Of a stretch of 64,000 bases of DNA, positions 10,232 through 19,029 are shown in pieces. The translations under genes and the position numbers were made by a program. Numbering within the stretch: the first letter of the stretch is position 1; every line of letters begins with the position of its first letter. Origin of the DNA: Paracraurococcus ruber (GTDB taxonomy: Bacteria; Pseudomonadota; Alphaproteobacteria; Acetobacterales; Acetobacteraceae); assembly GCF_004353985.1 (NCBI RefSeq), contig NZ_SMOA01000005.1, forward strand, positions 22,640-86,639, in the 5' to 3' direction. A model generated the notes under the pieces. The model made no database searches. It was not told the DNA's origin and saw only the letters and a list, made by a program, of their open reading frames with translations.

Positions 10232-11349
10232 CCACCGCACGGCCGATCCGCGTTCTGATCGTCGATGACAGCGCGTCGGTGCGCCAGGCTCTGACGCGCG
10301 TCATCAGCCACGCGTCGGATCTTGAGGTGATGGCAACCGCTCCGGACCCCTTCGTCGCCGTGCAGCGAATGCAGCAGGAGCTGCCGGATGTCGTCATTCT
10401 CGATATCGAGATGCCGCGGATGGACGGGATCACCTTTCTTCGTCGGATCATGGCGCAGCGGCCGATACCCGTGGTGATCTGCTCTACTCTGACAGAAGCC
10501 GGATCGGACACCTTGCTTCAGGCGCTGGAGGCAGGGGCGGTGGAGGTCATCCCGAAGCCACGCGTCGACACCGCACAGGCTTTGCTGGAATCCGAGGTCC
10601 GCATCTGCGACGTGATCCGAGCCGCCGCGAAGGTTCGGGTGAAGGCCCGTCAGGACCGTATGCCCAGGCAGCCGGTCGCGGAGAAGCTGAGCGCCGATGT
10701 GATACTGCCGCCGCCGTCTGGCACCCGGGTGCTTCGCACGACCGAGCGGGTGGTCTGCATCGGTGCCTCGACCGGTGGTACCGAGGCGCTGGCCGCAGTG
10801 CTGACGCGGCTGCCGGTGGAGTGCCCCGGCGTTGTCATCGTCCAGCATATGCCTGAGCGCTTCACGTCCGCCTTCGCCCGGCGACTCGACACGCTGTGCC
10901 ATATCGAGGTGCGGGAAGCGGAGGACGGCGATGCCGTGCTGCCAGGGCGGGCCCTGATTGCACCCGGCAACAAGCATCTGCTGCTGCAGCGGAGCGGGGC
11001 GCGCTACGCGGTGCGGATCAAGGATGGCCCGCTGGTTTCACGCCACCGGCCATCGGTGGATGTGCTGTTCCGCTCGGCGGCGCAGCATGCCGGTCCGAAT
11101 GCCGCCGGCATCATCATGACGGGCATGGGTGATGATGGCGCCAAGGGCCTGCTGGAGATGCGGCGAGCGGGCGCGATGACCATCGCGCAGGATGAGCAAA
11201 GCTGCGTGGTATTCGGCATGCCGCGGGAGGCGATAGAGCTGGGCGCGGCAGAGCGAGTTCTGCCGCTGTCACTCATCCCGGCTGAGATCGTGGCTCTCGG
11301 CAGCCGCCATGGTTACGCGGAGCGGGGCGGCCCGGCCTCCCGGACGTAA
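10228..11349 (+). CDS. cheB: chemotaxis methylesterase CheB (cluster 1)
   Basis: A 373-aa response-regulator methylesterase. The receiver has D13-D14 and phosphoacceptor D59 ([13 protein letters not shown]). After a linker of about 50 residues the esterase domain carries the catalytic Ser (GASTGG, S181), His (VQHMPERF, H207) and Asp (GMGDDG, D303). All catalytic residues are present, so activation by CheA phosphorylation is expected. It ends the first che operon. Confidence 0.95.
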   Translation: MTTARPIRVLIVDDSASVRQALTRVISHASDLEVMATAPDPFVAVQRMQQELPDVVILDIEMPRMDGITFLRRIMAQRPIPVVICSTLTEAGSDTLLQALEAGAVEVIPKPRVDTAQALLESEVRICDVIRAAAKVRVKARQDRMPRQPVAEKLSADVILPPPSGTRVLRTTERVVCIGASTGGTEALAAVLTRLPVECPGVVIVQHMPERFTSAFARRLDTLCHIEVREAEDGDAVLPGRALIAPGNKHLLLQRSGARYAVRIKDGPLVSRHRPSVDVLFRSAAQHAGPNAAGIIMTGMGDDGAKGLLEMRRAGAMTIAQDEQSCVVFGMPREAIELGAAERVLPLSLIPAEIVALGSRHGYAERGGPASRT

Positions 11350-11891
11350 GTTGGGCATGTCAGGCTGTAGTCCGGCGCAGTCGCGCCAAGCCGCGACAGG
11401 CGATTGAACCTGCATGCCTCACCACGGAGTTGCTCACGCCCGCCAATCGATCATCCGTCGCGCAGCATGGCCATCATCGTTGTTGCTGCGGGCAGCAAGG
11501 TAGCGACAACGATGCCGTTAGCGGCCGGCCCTTGCGTGAGCCTCGGCGAGGTCAGGATCGGGAAGCCCGGCACGACGCTGGGCACCGCGAGCGCTCGCTG
11601 CCGCCAGTCGGACCTCAGGCGCATGCGCGGTACCGCGCCTGCGCAGATAGGCTGCCGCAAGCACTGCAGCGACCTCCGCACGACCGTCACCGATCGTGAG
11701 TCTGTCGAACCCACCCGTCGCCGCCAGCCGCATAACCGGGATTGAGAACGAAGAGGCCGGGACACCGGGCCCGCCCCACGCCAGCCTCGACGCCAATCTC
11801 GTCCTGTCCGTCGGCGAATTGGTGCGCGCAGCAACCGGCAAGTCTGGGCCGTCTTGGTGGCACGGGCGCCTGGCGACGCGGCCCGGCCCCG
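11350..11891. other. gap, possibly decayed coding sequence
   Basis: These 540 bases hold no intact gene. On the minus strand two frames each contain a coherent-looking stretch (VMRLAATGGFDRLTIGDGRAEVAAVLAAAYLRRR and, in another frame, VPSVVPGFPILTSPRLTQGPAANGIVV, each abridged here), as if one gene had been frameshifted. I cannot name a family, so decay is only a suggestion. Confidence 0.35.
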
Positions 11892-13553
11892 TCAGGCCGC
11901 GTACTGGACAATCGCTTCCACATGGATCTCCGCGCAGTGGATGTAGGGGAAGGGCGGTGGGCGTGACCTGTAGACAAGGGAGAGATCAGTGCCGCCGAGC
12001 ATGACGGCCTCGCAGCCATGGTCGGCAACCAGGCGCTGGCCTACCTCATCGAACAGCGCGCGTTGCTCCGGACCGGCCTCGCCGGTCAGTGCGATGTCGA
12101 TATAGGCGTCGTGGACGAGGTCGAGCCCGGCGCCGGGCGGGGGAACGATCTCGACTGCGGGCAGGCGTCCGTAGAAGCGGGACGCCATGACGGTGCGCGT
12201 GCCGATCACGCCGATACGGCGGTATCCCTGCGTGGCAACACGAGCCGCAACTGCATCGAGGAGGTTCACGGGAGGCAGCGGCGAGAGCGGCTCAAACTCC
12301 TTGATGCAGAAATGCCCGGCGACCGAGGGGATGACCACGCATTCAGCCCCGGCACCGGCTAGTTGCCGTGCATGCCCCGCGAAGATCGCCGCCTGAGCGG
12401 CGCGGTCGTCGCGGAGGAGATTGGCGGTCTCCTGTCCGACATCGGCATGCGCGATCGTCAAATGGAGAGGGGTGTGTCGCGCGGCAAAGCCGGCGACCAG
12501 GCGACGATGGTAGAACTGCGTGGCGCCTAGTCCTATTCCGCCGATGAGGCCGATATGCACGGATCCAATCTCCATGGACTGATGTGCGGCAGATGGTAAG
12601 GCGCCGCTATGCGGCGGGCGTAGTTGTCCAGGCGGGGCCGCGCCCCACCGATCCAACTCGTTCGCCTGGAGATGGGCGAGCGCAACGCGCAGGAGCGGCG
12701 TCGGCACCCCTGCTGCATTTTCGCGGGCCAGCATGTCACCGAGGATGTGTTCGTGCTCCGTCCGCGCGCCCGCGTGGAGGTCGCGTAGCATGGAAGCGGT
12801 ACCGGGTGAGCCTGGCTCAGTCAGCATCGCCTCCGTCTCGGCCAGGAAGGCCGCGGCGGGGGGATGGCCGGCGGCCCCTGCCACGCCGGCACATTCGGCC
12901 AAGGCTTCGCGCATCAGGGCCGCGCCCTCCGGCGTTGCCACGATCGCGCCGACCGAAGCGCGCATCAGGCAGGTCATGCCGGCATAGGCGGCAAGCAGGA
13001 CGAACTTGTCCCACATCGCCTGCAGGATATCGTCCTGCAGGACCGGCGCGAAGCCGCCGCGGGCGAGCGTCTCGTGCAGTGCCCGGGCCGTGGGCAGCTG
13101 GGCGGAAGTGCGCGCACCGAGAGCGAGATGACGCAGTCGGTTGAGATGCAGGACCGTCCCGTCCGGCGTCAGTGTCGCCCCGATATGGCAGAGCCCGCCC
13201 AGCACCGCGTCGCGGCCGAAGCGCATATCCAGCACGTCCAGGTGCCGTAGCCCGTTCAGCAGCGGCAGCAGAACGGTGCCGGGCCGTATGGCTGGGTTGA
13301 TGGTCTCGATGGCGGATGACAGGTCGTAGGCCTTGCAGGTCAGCATCACCGCGTCGAAGCCGGGTCTAGCTTCGAATGTCACCGCTACCTTCCTGATGAG
13401 GTTGCCGAGCGGGCTCCGCAGCACCAGGCCGTCCCGCGCCAGCGTCGCCGCGCGGGCGGGTCGGACGAGAAAGGTGACGTCCACCCCTGCCTCCGCGAGC
13501 CAGGCACCGAAGCTGCCGCCGATTGCGCCGGCCCCCAGGATCAGCAAGCGCAT
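11892..13553 (-). CDS. ketopantoate-reductase-family / Asp-Glu-racemase-family fusion protein, 553 aa
   Basis: Residues 1 to about 310 form a ketopantoate-reductase-like enzyme: Rossmann GAGAIGGSFG, active-site lysine in LTCKAYDL (K74), N100 in LLNGLRHLD, and the C-terminal SMLRDLHAGARTEHEHILGD signature. From M327 on there is an Asp/Glu-racemase-like domain (VHIGLIGGIGLGATQFYHRRL, IGVIGTRTVM). No stop codon separates them, and the ATG at 12575 that begins the second part lacks a visible ribosome binding site, so one fused protein is the simplest reading. The second half has lost the usual catalytic cysteine (LGGTDLS instead of GCTE). It overlaps nothing and lies 3 bases after the isomerase gene, in the same operon. 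Confidence 0.8.
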   Translation of the reverse strand: MRLLILGAGAIGGSFGAWLAEAGVDVTFLVRPARAATLARDGLVLRSPLGNLIRKVAVTFEARPGFDAVMLTCKAYDLSSAIETINPAIRPGTVLLPLLNGLRHLDVLDMRFGRDAVLGGLCHIGATLTPDGTVLHLNRLRHLALGARTSAQLPTARALHETLARGGFAPVLQDDILQAMWDKFVLLAAYAGMTCLMRASVGAIVATPEGAALMREALAECAGVAGAAGHPPAAAFLAETEAMLTEPGSPGTASMLRDLHAGARTEHEHILGDMLARENAAGVPTPLLRVALAHLQANELDRWGAAPPGQLRPPHSGALPSAAHQSMEIGSVHIGLIGGIGLGATQFYHRRLVAGFAARHTPLHLTIAHADVGQETANLLRDDRAAQAAIFAGHARQLAGAGAECVVIPSVAGHFCIKEFEPLSPLPPVNLLDAVAARVATQGYRRIGVIGTRTVMASRFYGRLPAVEIVPPPGAGLDLVHDAYIDIALTGEAGPEQRALFDEVGQRLVADHGCEAVMLGGTDLSLVYRSRPPPFPYIHCAEIHVEAIVQYAA

Positions 13554-13556
13554 GGC

Positions 13557-14381
13557 TCAGCCGATCCCCCAGCGGCGGGCCCATCCGAGGCCCTCGCGCG
13601 TGCCGGCGCGGGGCCGGTACTCGCAGCCAACCCAGCCGGCGTAGCCGAGCGCATCGATGAGATCGAACAGCCAGGGATAGTTCAGCTCGCCCTCACCATC
13701 CGGCTCATTGCGGCCAGGCACGCCGGCGATCTGCAGGTGCCTGGCGTTGCCGATAACGGCGCGCAGCGTGTCGGCCACGCGGCCTTCGGTCAGTTGCAGG
13801 TGATACAGATCCAGGTGGAGGTGCAGGTTCGGGTGGCCGATCGTGGCGATCGCCTCCTGCGCCTGCGCGGTGCTGGTCAGGTAGAAATTCCGCATCCCGA
13901 GCGTCGTGTACCGTTCCCCGTCCGCGACCACGCCATGCAGGGGGTTGATCGGTTCGATGACCGCTGCCACGCCGTGCGGCGCAAAGACCTCCGCCGCGTA
14001 TTCCAGGTTCCGCAGCCAGGTGGCCTGCATGGCGTTACGGTCCGCACTAGGAGGGACGGTGCCAGCAATGACGTGCACGCATTCACATCCGAGGGCCATT
14101 GCGTAGTCGAGCGCCAGCGCGACGCCCTTGCGGAACTCCGCTTCGCGACCCGGGATGGCGGCGAGGCCACGCTCCCCCGCATCCCAGTCACCGGGCGGCG
14201 TGTCGATCAGCGCCATGGCCAGGCCGTTCTCTCGCAGCAGGGAGGCGAGGCGCGCGGCGGGCCAGGCAAAGGGCACCTGCGCCTCGACCGCGCGGAAACC
14301 GGATCCGGCCGCGGCCGCGAAACGCGCCTCGAAGGGATGTTCGTTGAAGAGGTAGTGCAGGTTGGCAGCGAAGCGCGGCAT
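13557..14381 (-). CDS. hyi: hydroxypyruvate isomerase family protein (Hyi/OtnI-like)
   Basis: A 274-aa xylose-isomerase-like TIM barrel with the Hyi signature: N-terminal FAANLHYLFNEHPFEARFAAAAGSGF, metal/substrate residues in AVIEPINP, HLHLDLYHLQ and VGCEYRPR. Relatives interconvert hydroxypyruvate with tartronate semialdehyde or isomerise 2-oxo-tetronates. A GGAGG ribosome binding site precedes the ATG at 14381. It is the first gene of a two-gene unit with the reductase/racemase fusion, consistent with catabolism of a hydroxy or sugar acid. The exact substrate is not evident. Confidence 0.85.
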   Translation of the reverse strand: MPRFAANLHYLFNEHPFEARFAAAAGSGFRAVEAQVPFAWPAARLASLLRENGLAMALIDTPPGDWDAGERGLAAIPGREAEFRKGVALALDYAMALGCECVHVIAGTVPPSADRNAMQATWLRNLEYAAEVFAPHGVAAVIEPINPLHGVVADGERYTTLGMRNFYLTSTAQAQEAIATIGHPNLHLHLDLYHLQLTEGRVADTLRAVIGNARHLQIAGVPGRNEPDGEGELNYPWLFDLIDALGYAGWVGCEYRPRAGTREGLGWARRWGIG

Positions 14382-14399
14382 GCGGCCTCCAAATCCACT

Positions 14400-14415
14400 A
14401 TAGTAGATCTACTAT
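14400..14415. promoter_or_regulatory. perfect 16-bp palindrome between hyi and the XRE regulator
   Basis: ATAGTAGATCTACTAT is a perfect inverted repeat in an AT-rich island inside GC-rich DNA. It lies 19 bases upstream of hyi and 75 bases upstream of the divergent XRE-cupin regulator gene. Position and symmetry fit an operator for that regulator; this is inference. Confidence 0.6.
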
Positions 14416-14490
14416 GATAGAATTCGGTTTGGCAACACATTTCCTACTCCCCAGCGAACCGGGCATCATCAGGCGCATGCCGAGCCGATC

Positions 14491-15081
14491 ATGGTGAATG
14501 TCCCGGAACGGCCGCCGACGCCCGGACAGGGCGCGACGCTGGCGGCCAACCTGCGCGCGCTGCGGCGCGATCGCGAACTGACGCTGGAAGGGCTTGCTGC
14601 CGCGAGCGGAGTGAGCCGGGCGATGATCTCGAAGATCGAGCGCGGCGCCGCGGTGCCGACGGCGACCGTCCTGGGGCGCCTGGCTCATGGGCTGGAGGTG
14701 GGACTATCGCGGCTGCTGGGTGCGGCGCAGGCGCGCGGGCCTGTGCTGCTGCACCCGGCGGAGCAGCCCGTCTATGCCGATGCCGCGAATGGGTTCGAGC
14801 GCCGGTCCATCTCGCCGGTGTTCCCGGACCGCTTCTTGGACCTTGCGTTGAACCGGCTGGCGCCTGGCGGCCAGGCCGTCTTCCCGCCGCATCACCGCGG
14901 CGTCGAGGAATACCTGCACGTCTCCCGGGGCACGCTGGAGGTGATCGTGGACGGCACCGCATTCACGGTGCCGGCCGGCGCAACCCTCTTCTACGAGGGC
15001 GACCGTCAACACGAGTTCCACAATCGGACGGCGGAGCCCGTTGAGTTTCTCGTCGCGGTGGACAGCAGCGGCGCGCGGTAG
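14491..15081 (+). CDS. XRE-family transcriptional regulator with C-terminal cupin sensor
   Basis: A 196-aa protein. Residues about 13-70 form a lambda-repressor-like helix-turn-helix (LTLEGLAAASGVSRAMISKIERGAAVPTATVLGRLA). Residues about 105-190 form a cupin barrel (FPPHHRGVEEYLHVSRGTLEV, then FYEGDRQHEFHN). Such XRE-cupin proteins sense a small metabolite and usually repress a neighbouring catabolic gene. It is divergent from hyi and the fusion gene and probably controls them through the palindrome at 14400-14415. Confidence 0.9.
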   Translation: MVNVPERPPTPGQGATLAANLRALRRDRELTLEGLAAASGVSRAMISKIERGAAVPTATVLGRLAHGLEVGLSRLLGAAQARGPVLLHPAEQPVYADAANGFERRSISPVFPDRFLDLALNRLAPGGQAVFPPHHRGVEEYLHVSRGTLEVIVDGTAFTVPAGATLFYEGDRQHEFHNRTAEPVEFLVAVDSSGAR

Positions 15082-15575
15082 CACCGCTGCAGCGTCTCAG
15101 GCGACAAGGCGATGCCCGTGCCGGGCATGACGGCAACGGAGCGGCCGCACGGGTCGGCCCCCTTGAGGGTCATGCCGGCCTCTCGCCTGCAGCGTGCTCC
15201 ACACGCCCAGGAACAACTGCTCGGCGTGCCTTGGACCGCGACCAGCATGATGCGGAGCCGCCCGGTCCGTCTTCTTCGCGACTCAATTGCACTTTGTCTG
15301 ACCGTTTGTATGGGTTGACTCAACACTCTTCATGGTCGTTAAATCCGAGCGCTCCCGACGCATATCGCGATGGGATAGCGGGAATTGATCCATGCGGCTC
15401 GCACCGCGTCATCAGGCACTGAAGCGCCGCCTTCAGGCGCAGGGGACCGCCCCGGATCCCTGTCCGGGAATGCGCTGTCGGCGCTGAGCGCCTCGAGCGC
15501 GCCGCGCTCGCCAAGCCCCTTCACCGCAGCCCGTCCGAGACCGGCGCCGCCACGCGCGCGCCCGGAGCCCCACGC
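15082..15575. other. gap upstream of the organosulfur-type operon
   Basis: Nearly 500 bases without a supported gene. This stretch should contain the promoter of the operon starting at 15576. A TTGACT at 15315-15320 in a locally AT-richer segment could be a -35 element, but I see no convincing -10 at the right distance. Confidence 0.4.
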
Positions 15576-15797
15576 ATGCACACCTCTCGCCCCATCGACG
15601 TCCAGGGCCGCTTCCTCGGCGTCGCCGTCACCCATGTCGCCGACCACGGCGGCCTGGCCTGGCGCTTCGTCGCCACCGACCCGCTGCTCGAGGACCTCGA
15701 CGGCGCCACCTTCCCAAGTCCGGCCGAAGCGCAGCGCGTCGCCGGCCTCGTTCTCGCCCGCAGCACCGGCCGGCCCGCCGGGGGCACGGCGCGATGA
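15576..15797 (+). CDS. small conserved protein, first member of an in-window family
   Basis: A 73-aa soluble protein. Its core (GRFLGVAVTHVADHG, WRFVATDPLLEDLDG, FPSPAEAQRVAGLVLAR) is clearly homologous to the 86-aa protein at 28364-28624. They share a basic N-terminus, a G-W-x-F-[IV]-A-[AT]-D-P motif and an F-P-S-P-x-E-A-x-R-[IV]-A-x-L-V-L-x-R motif. It overlaps the next gene by four bases (ATGA), so it belongs to the operon and is a genuine product. I do not recognise the family; no signal peptide or membrane segment is visible. Confidence 0.7.
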   Translation: MHTSRPIDVQGRFLGVAVTHVADHGGLAWRFVATDPLLEDLDGATFPSPAEAQRVAGLVLARSTGRPAGGTAR

Positions 15798-16945
15798 AGG
15801 CCGCGACCGCCCCACTCGCCCGGCTCGTCGCCCTGCTGCCGGACATCGCCGCGGCCGCGGCGCGGCACGACCGCGCCGCCAGCGTCCCATATGACAGCCT
15901 GGCGCTGCTCCGCGACGCCGGTCTGCCCGGGCTGACCGTGCCCGCCGCGCTGGGCGGCGGCGGCGCCGGGCTGCGGCAGGCGGCCGATGCCATCGCGCTG
16001 CTCGGCAGCGCCTGCCCGGCCAGCGCCCTCATTCTCGTCATGCAGTACATCAAGCATGCAGCGCTCGCCCGTAGCCCGGCCTGGCCAACGGCCCTGCGGC
16101 AGAGGGTGCAGCGCGAGGCGGTGGCCGAGGGTGCGCTGATCAATGCGCTGCGGGTGGAGCCAGAACTCGGCTCCCCCACCCGCGGCGGCCTGCCAGCAAC
16201 GGTGGCGCGCCGCACCGCTGATGGCTGGGTTTTGTCCGGCCACAAGCGCTACAGCACCGGCGTGCCGGCGCTGCGCTGGCTGGAGGTGCATGGTCGCACC
16301 GACGAGGCGGAGCCGCGCATCGGCAGCTTCCTGGTGCCGGCCGATGCTCCGGGCATCGAGATCCGCGAGACCTGGGACCATCTCGGCCTGCGCGCCTCCG
16401 GCAGCCATGACGTGCTGTTCCACGCCGTGCCGATCCCGGCGGACCACGCGATCGGCCTTGCCCTGCCAGGGCCGACCAGCGGGCCGGATGCGGTGCAGAT
16501 GGCCTGGAACGCGGTGCTGGTCACCGCGGTCTATACCGGTGTCGCCCGCGCGGCACGGGACTGGACGCTGGAGTTCCTGCGCCGTCGCGCGCCGGGCAGC
16601 CTGGGCGCGCCGCTCGCCATCCTGCCGCGGGTGCAGGAGGCGGTGGGGCAGGTCGAGGGGCTGATCGCCGCCAATACGCGCATGGCCGAGGCGCTGGCCC
16701 TGGCCACCGATGCCGGCCAGCCGCCATCTGCCGCCGAAGCCGGCGTCCTGAAGGTAATCCTGGCGGAGAATGCCGTGCGTGCGGTGGAGTGCTGCACGCT
16801 GCTCGCCGGCAACCATGCGCTTGACCGCGCCAACCCGCTGGAACGGCACTGGCGCGACGTGCAATGCGCACGCATGCATGCGCCGGCCGCCGATGCGGCG
16901 CAGGCTGCGGCCGGCCGCGCTGCACTGGCCGTGGGTGCCGCATGA
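15794..16945 (+). CDS. acyl-CoA-dehydrogenase-like flavoprotein (SfnB/DszC-type monooxygenase candidate)
   Basis: A 383-aa protein of the acyl-CoA dehydrogenase fold: N-terminal helical domain with GLPGLTVPAALGGGGAGLRQAADAIALLG, a middle beta domain (GWVLSGHKRYSTGV, FLVPADAPGIEI, WDHLGLRASGSHDVLF) and a C-terminal helical bundle. In sulfur operons such proteins (SfnB, DszC-like) act as flavin-dependent enzymes on organosulfur compounds and not on acyl-CoA; the neighbouring genes favour that reading. Overlaps with both neighbours (ATGA) show tight translational coupling. Confidence 0.8.
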   Translation: MKAATAPLARLVALLPDIAAAAARHDRAASVPYDSLALLRDAGLPGLTVPAALGGGGAGLRQAADAIALLGSACPASALILVMQYIKHAALARSPAWPTALRQRVQREAVAEGALINALRVEPELGSPTRGGLPATVARRTADGWVLSGHKRYSTGVPALRWLEVHGRTDEAEPRIGSFLVPADAPGIEIRETWDHLGLRASGSHDVLFHAVPIPADHAIGLALPGPTSGPDAVQMAWNAVLVTAVYTGVARAARDWTLEFLRRRAPGSLGAPLAILPRVQEAVGQVEGLIAANTRMAEALALATDAGQPPSAAEAGVLKVILAENAVRAVECCTLLAGNHALDRANPLERHWRDVQCARMHAPAADAAQAAAGRAALAVGAA

Positions 16946-17907
16946 TCGGGCGCCGTGGACTGCTCGGCGCCAGCCTCGCCGCGCCGCTTCTCGCCCGGTC
17001 TGGAACCGCCAGGGCCCACGCCTTCCCGGACCGGCCGATCCGCTATGTCTGCCCCTTCCCGCCCGGCGCCACCAACGACAACGTCTCCCGCAGCATGGCG
17101 CGGGCGCTGGCGCCGCGGCTCGGCGTCGCCGTGGTGGTGGAGAACAAGGCCGGCGCCGGCGGCGCCGTCGGCACGCGGCTGGTCGCGGAGTCCAGGCCGG
17201 ACGGCCACACGCTGCTGAACGCCTCGGCCGGCAACCTTACCATCGCGCCGCATTTGTCGAATGTCGGCTATGACCCGCTGCGCGACCTGGCGCCCATTGC
17301 CTCGGCTGGTGAGGCCTACAGCCTGATCGCCGTGCATCCCGCCGTGCCGGCACGGTCGATGGCGGAGCTTGTCGCCTTCGCGCGACGGAATCCGGGAGTC
17401 CTGAACTACGGCTCCGCCGGCATCGGCTCGGCCGGGCATCTGCGCGGCGCGCTGCTGGCCGATGAAGGCGGGTTCGAGGCCGTGCATGTCCCCTTCCCCG
17501 GCAGCGCCCCGGCGGTCAACAGCGTCGCCGCCGGCGACTGCCACCTGATCATCGACCCGATCGCCGCGCCGCTGGTGCGGGACGGCCGGCTGCGGGCCTT
17601 GGCGACGCTGGGCCCGGACCGCTGGGATGCCTTCCCCGACCTGCCCACCCTGGCCGAGCTCGGCATCGGCCGCGACTGGCCGGGCAGTGGCTGGTTCGGC
17701 CTCTTCGCGCCAGCCGGCACGCCGGCAGCGGTGATCCAACGGCTGAACCGTGATTTCAACGACAGCCTGGCAGAGCCGGAGGTGGCCGCCGCGCTGCGCC
17801 GCTTCGGCCTGCGCCCCGAAGCCATCACGCCGCAGGAGCTGGGCCGGCGCGTCGCGGCCGACCACGCCGCGGTCGGCGCCGCCCTGCACCGCCTGCGCAT
17901 CGCCTGA
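16942..17907 (+). CDS. Bug-family (TctC-like) periplasmic solute receptor
   Basis: A 321-aa secreted binding protein. A twin-arginine-like start (MIGRRGLLGASLAAPLLARSG) leads to a cleavage region near ARA-HA. Family landmarks follow: FPDRPIRYVCPFPPGATND, VVVENKAGAGGAVGTRLVAESRPDGHTLL, YDPLRDLAPIA and GWFGLFAPAGTPAAVI. Bug receptors normally feed TctAB or act as sensors, but no TctA/TctB is present here. Its position between a flavoenzyme and a monooxygenase suggests that it binds the operon's substrate. A second Bug protein closes the operon at 26049-27017. Confidence 0.88.
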   Translation: MIGRRGLLGASLAAPLLARSGTARAHAFPDRPIRYVCPFPPGATNDNVSRSMARALAPRLGVAVVVENKAGAGGAVGTRLVAESRPDGHTLLNASAGNLTIAPHLSNVGYDPLRDLAPIASAGEAYSLIAVHPAVPARSMAELVAFARRNPGVLNYGSAGIGSAGHLRGALLADEGGFEAVHVPFPGSAPAVNSVAAGDCHLIIDPIAAPLVRDGRLRALATLGPDRWDAFPDLPTLAELGIGRDWPGSGWFGLFAPAGTPAAVIQRLNRDFNDSLAEPEVAAALRRFGLRPEAITPQELGRRVAADHAAVGAALHRLRIA

Positions 17908-17925
17908 CATCCGAGGAGAACGCCC

Positions 17926-19029
17926 ATGCCCCATCCGCTGCAGTTCATCGGCATGATCGCGCATCGCGCGCAGTCCGAGATCCACCCGCCGCAGGATCCC
18001 GTGGTGGACCCGGACTATGTCCAGCGCTTCGCCCGCGCGCATGAGGAAGGCGGCTTCGACCGCATCCTGGTCGCCTGGGGCAGCACCTCCCCGGACGCAT
18101 TGCTGGTGGCGTCGCACGCCGCCGCAGCGACCAGCCGCATCGGCTTCATGGTGGCGCACCGGCCTGGCTTCGTGGCGCCGACCCTGGCGGCCCGGCAATT
18201 CGCCACCTTCGACCAGCTTTCGGGCGGCCGCGCCGCCGTGCACATCATCAGCGGCGGCAGCAGCACCGAGCAGCGCAAGGATGGCGACTACCTCGACCAC
18301 GAGGAACGCTATGCCCGCAGCGAGGAGTATGTCGCGCTGCTGAAGCGGCTCTGGACCGAGGACCGGCCCTTCGACCATGACGGCCGCTTCTACCGCTTCG
18401 AGCAGGGCTTCGCCGAGGTGAAGCCGCGGCAGCAACCGCACATCCCGGTCTTCTTCGGCGGATCCTCCGACGTCGCGCTCGACATCGCCGGCCGCGTCGC
18501 CGATGTCTACGCCTTCTGGGGCGAGACGCTGGACCAGGCGCGGGAGACCATCGCGCGGGTGCGGGCCAGCGTGGCGAGGGCCGGGCGCGACCCGAAGGCC
18601 ATCCGGTTCAGCATGTCCTTCCGCCCGGTGCTGGCGGCGACCGAGGAGGAAGCCTGGGCGCGCGCCGACCGCATCATCGCCCGCATCCGCGCGTTGCGGG
18701 CGGAGGCGGTCGGCAGCGGCGGCCGCAAGCCGGAAAGCATCGGGTCGAAGCGCCTGCTGGAGGCGGCGGCGGGCGGCCGCGTGCGCGACGCGCGCCTGTG
18801 GACCGAGGTGGCGGCCGCCGTCGGCGCCGGCGCCAACACCACCGCGCTGGTCGGCACCGCCGAGCAGGTGGCGGAGAGCCTGGCCCACTACCACGCGCTG
18901 GGCGTCGACACCTTCCTGATCCGCGGCTTCGACCCGCTGGAGGATGCGGTCGAGTATGGCCGGCACCTGCTGCCGGCCACCCGCGCCGCCATCGCCGCCA
19001 ACGGCGCCGTCCGGGTGGCCGCGGAATGA
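17926..19029 (+). CDS. LLM-class flavin-dependent monooxygenase, SsuD-like
   Basis: A 367-aa TIM-barrel luciferase-like protein. SsuD-type landmarks are visible: FDRILVAWGSTSPDALLVAS, IGFMVAHRPGFVAPTLAARQFATFDQLSGGR, HIISGGSSTEQRKDGDYLDHEERYARSEEY and HIPVFFGGSSDVALDIAGRVADVYAFWGE. SsuD-type enzymes use reduced FMN and oxygen to cleave sulfonates to sulfite and an aldehyde. No flavin reductase (SsuE) lies in the operon, so reduced flavin must come from elsewhere. A GAGGAG ribosome binding site precedes the ATG. It overlaps the OsmC gene (ATGA). Confidence 0.88.
   Translation: MPHPLQFIGMIAHRAQSEIHPPQDPVVDPDYVQRFARAHEEGGFDRILVAWGSTSPDALLVASHAAAATSRIGFMVAHRPGFVAPTLAARQFATFDQLSGGRAAVHIISGGSSTEQRKDGDYLDHEERYARSEEYVALLKRLWTEDRPFDHDGRFYRFEQGFAEVKPRQQPHIPVFFGGSSDVALDIAGRVADVYAFWGETLDQARETIARVRASVARAGRDPKAIRFSMSFRPVLAATEEEAWARADRIIARIRALRAEAVGSGGRKPESIGSKRLLEAAAGGRVRDARLWTEVAAAVGAGANTTALVGTAEQVAESLAHYHALGVDTFLIRGFDPLEDAVEYGRHLLPATRAAIAANGAVRVAAE

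Noticed and set aside
15315..15343. Sigma-70-like promoter before the organosulfur operon
   Set aside because: TTGACT is present but no acceptable -10 hexamer lies at 16-18 bp.
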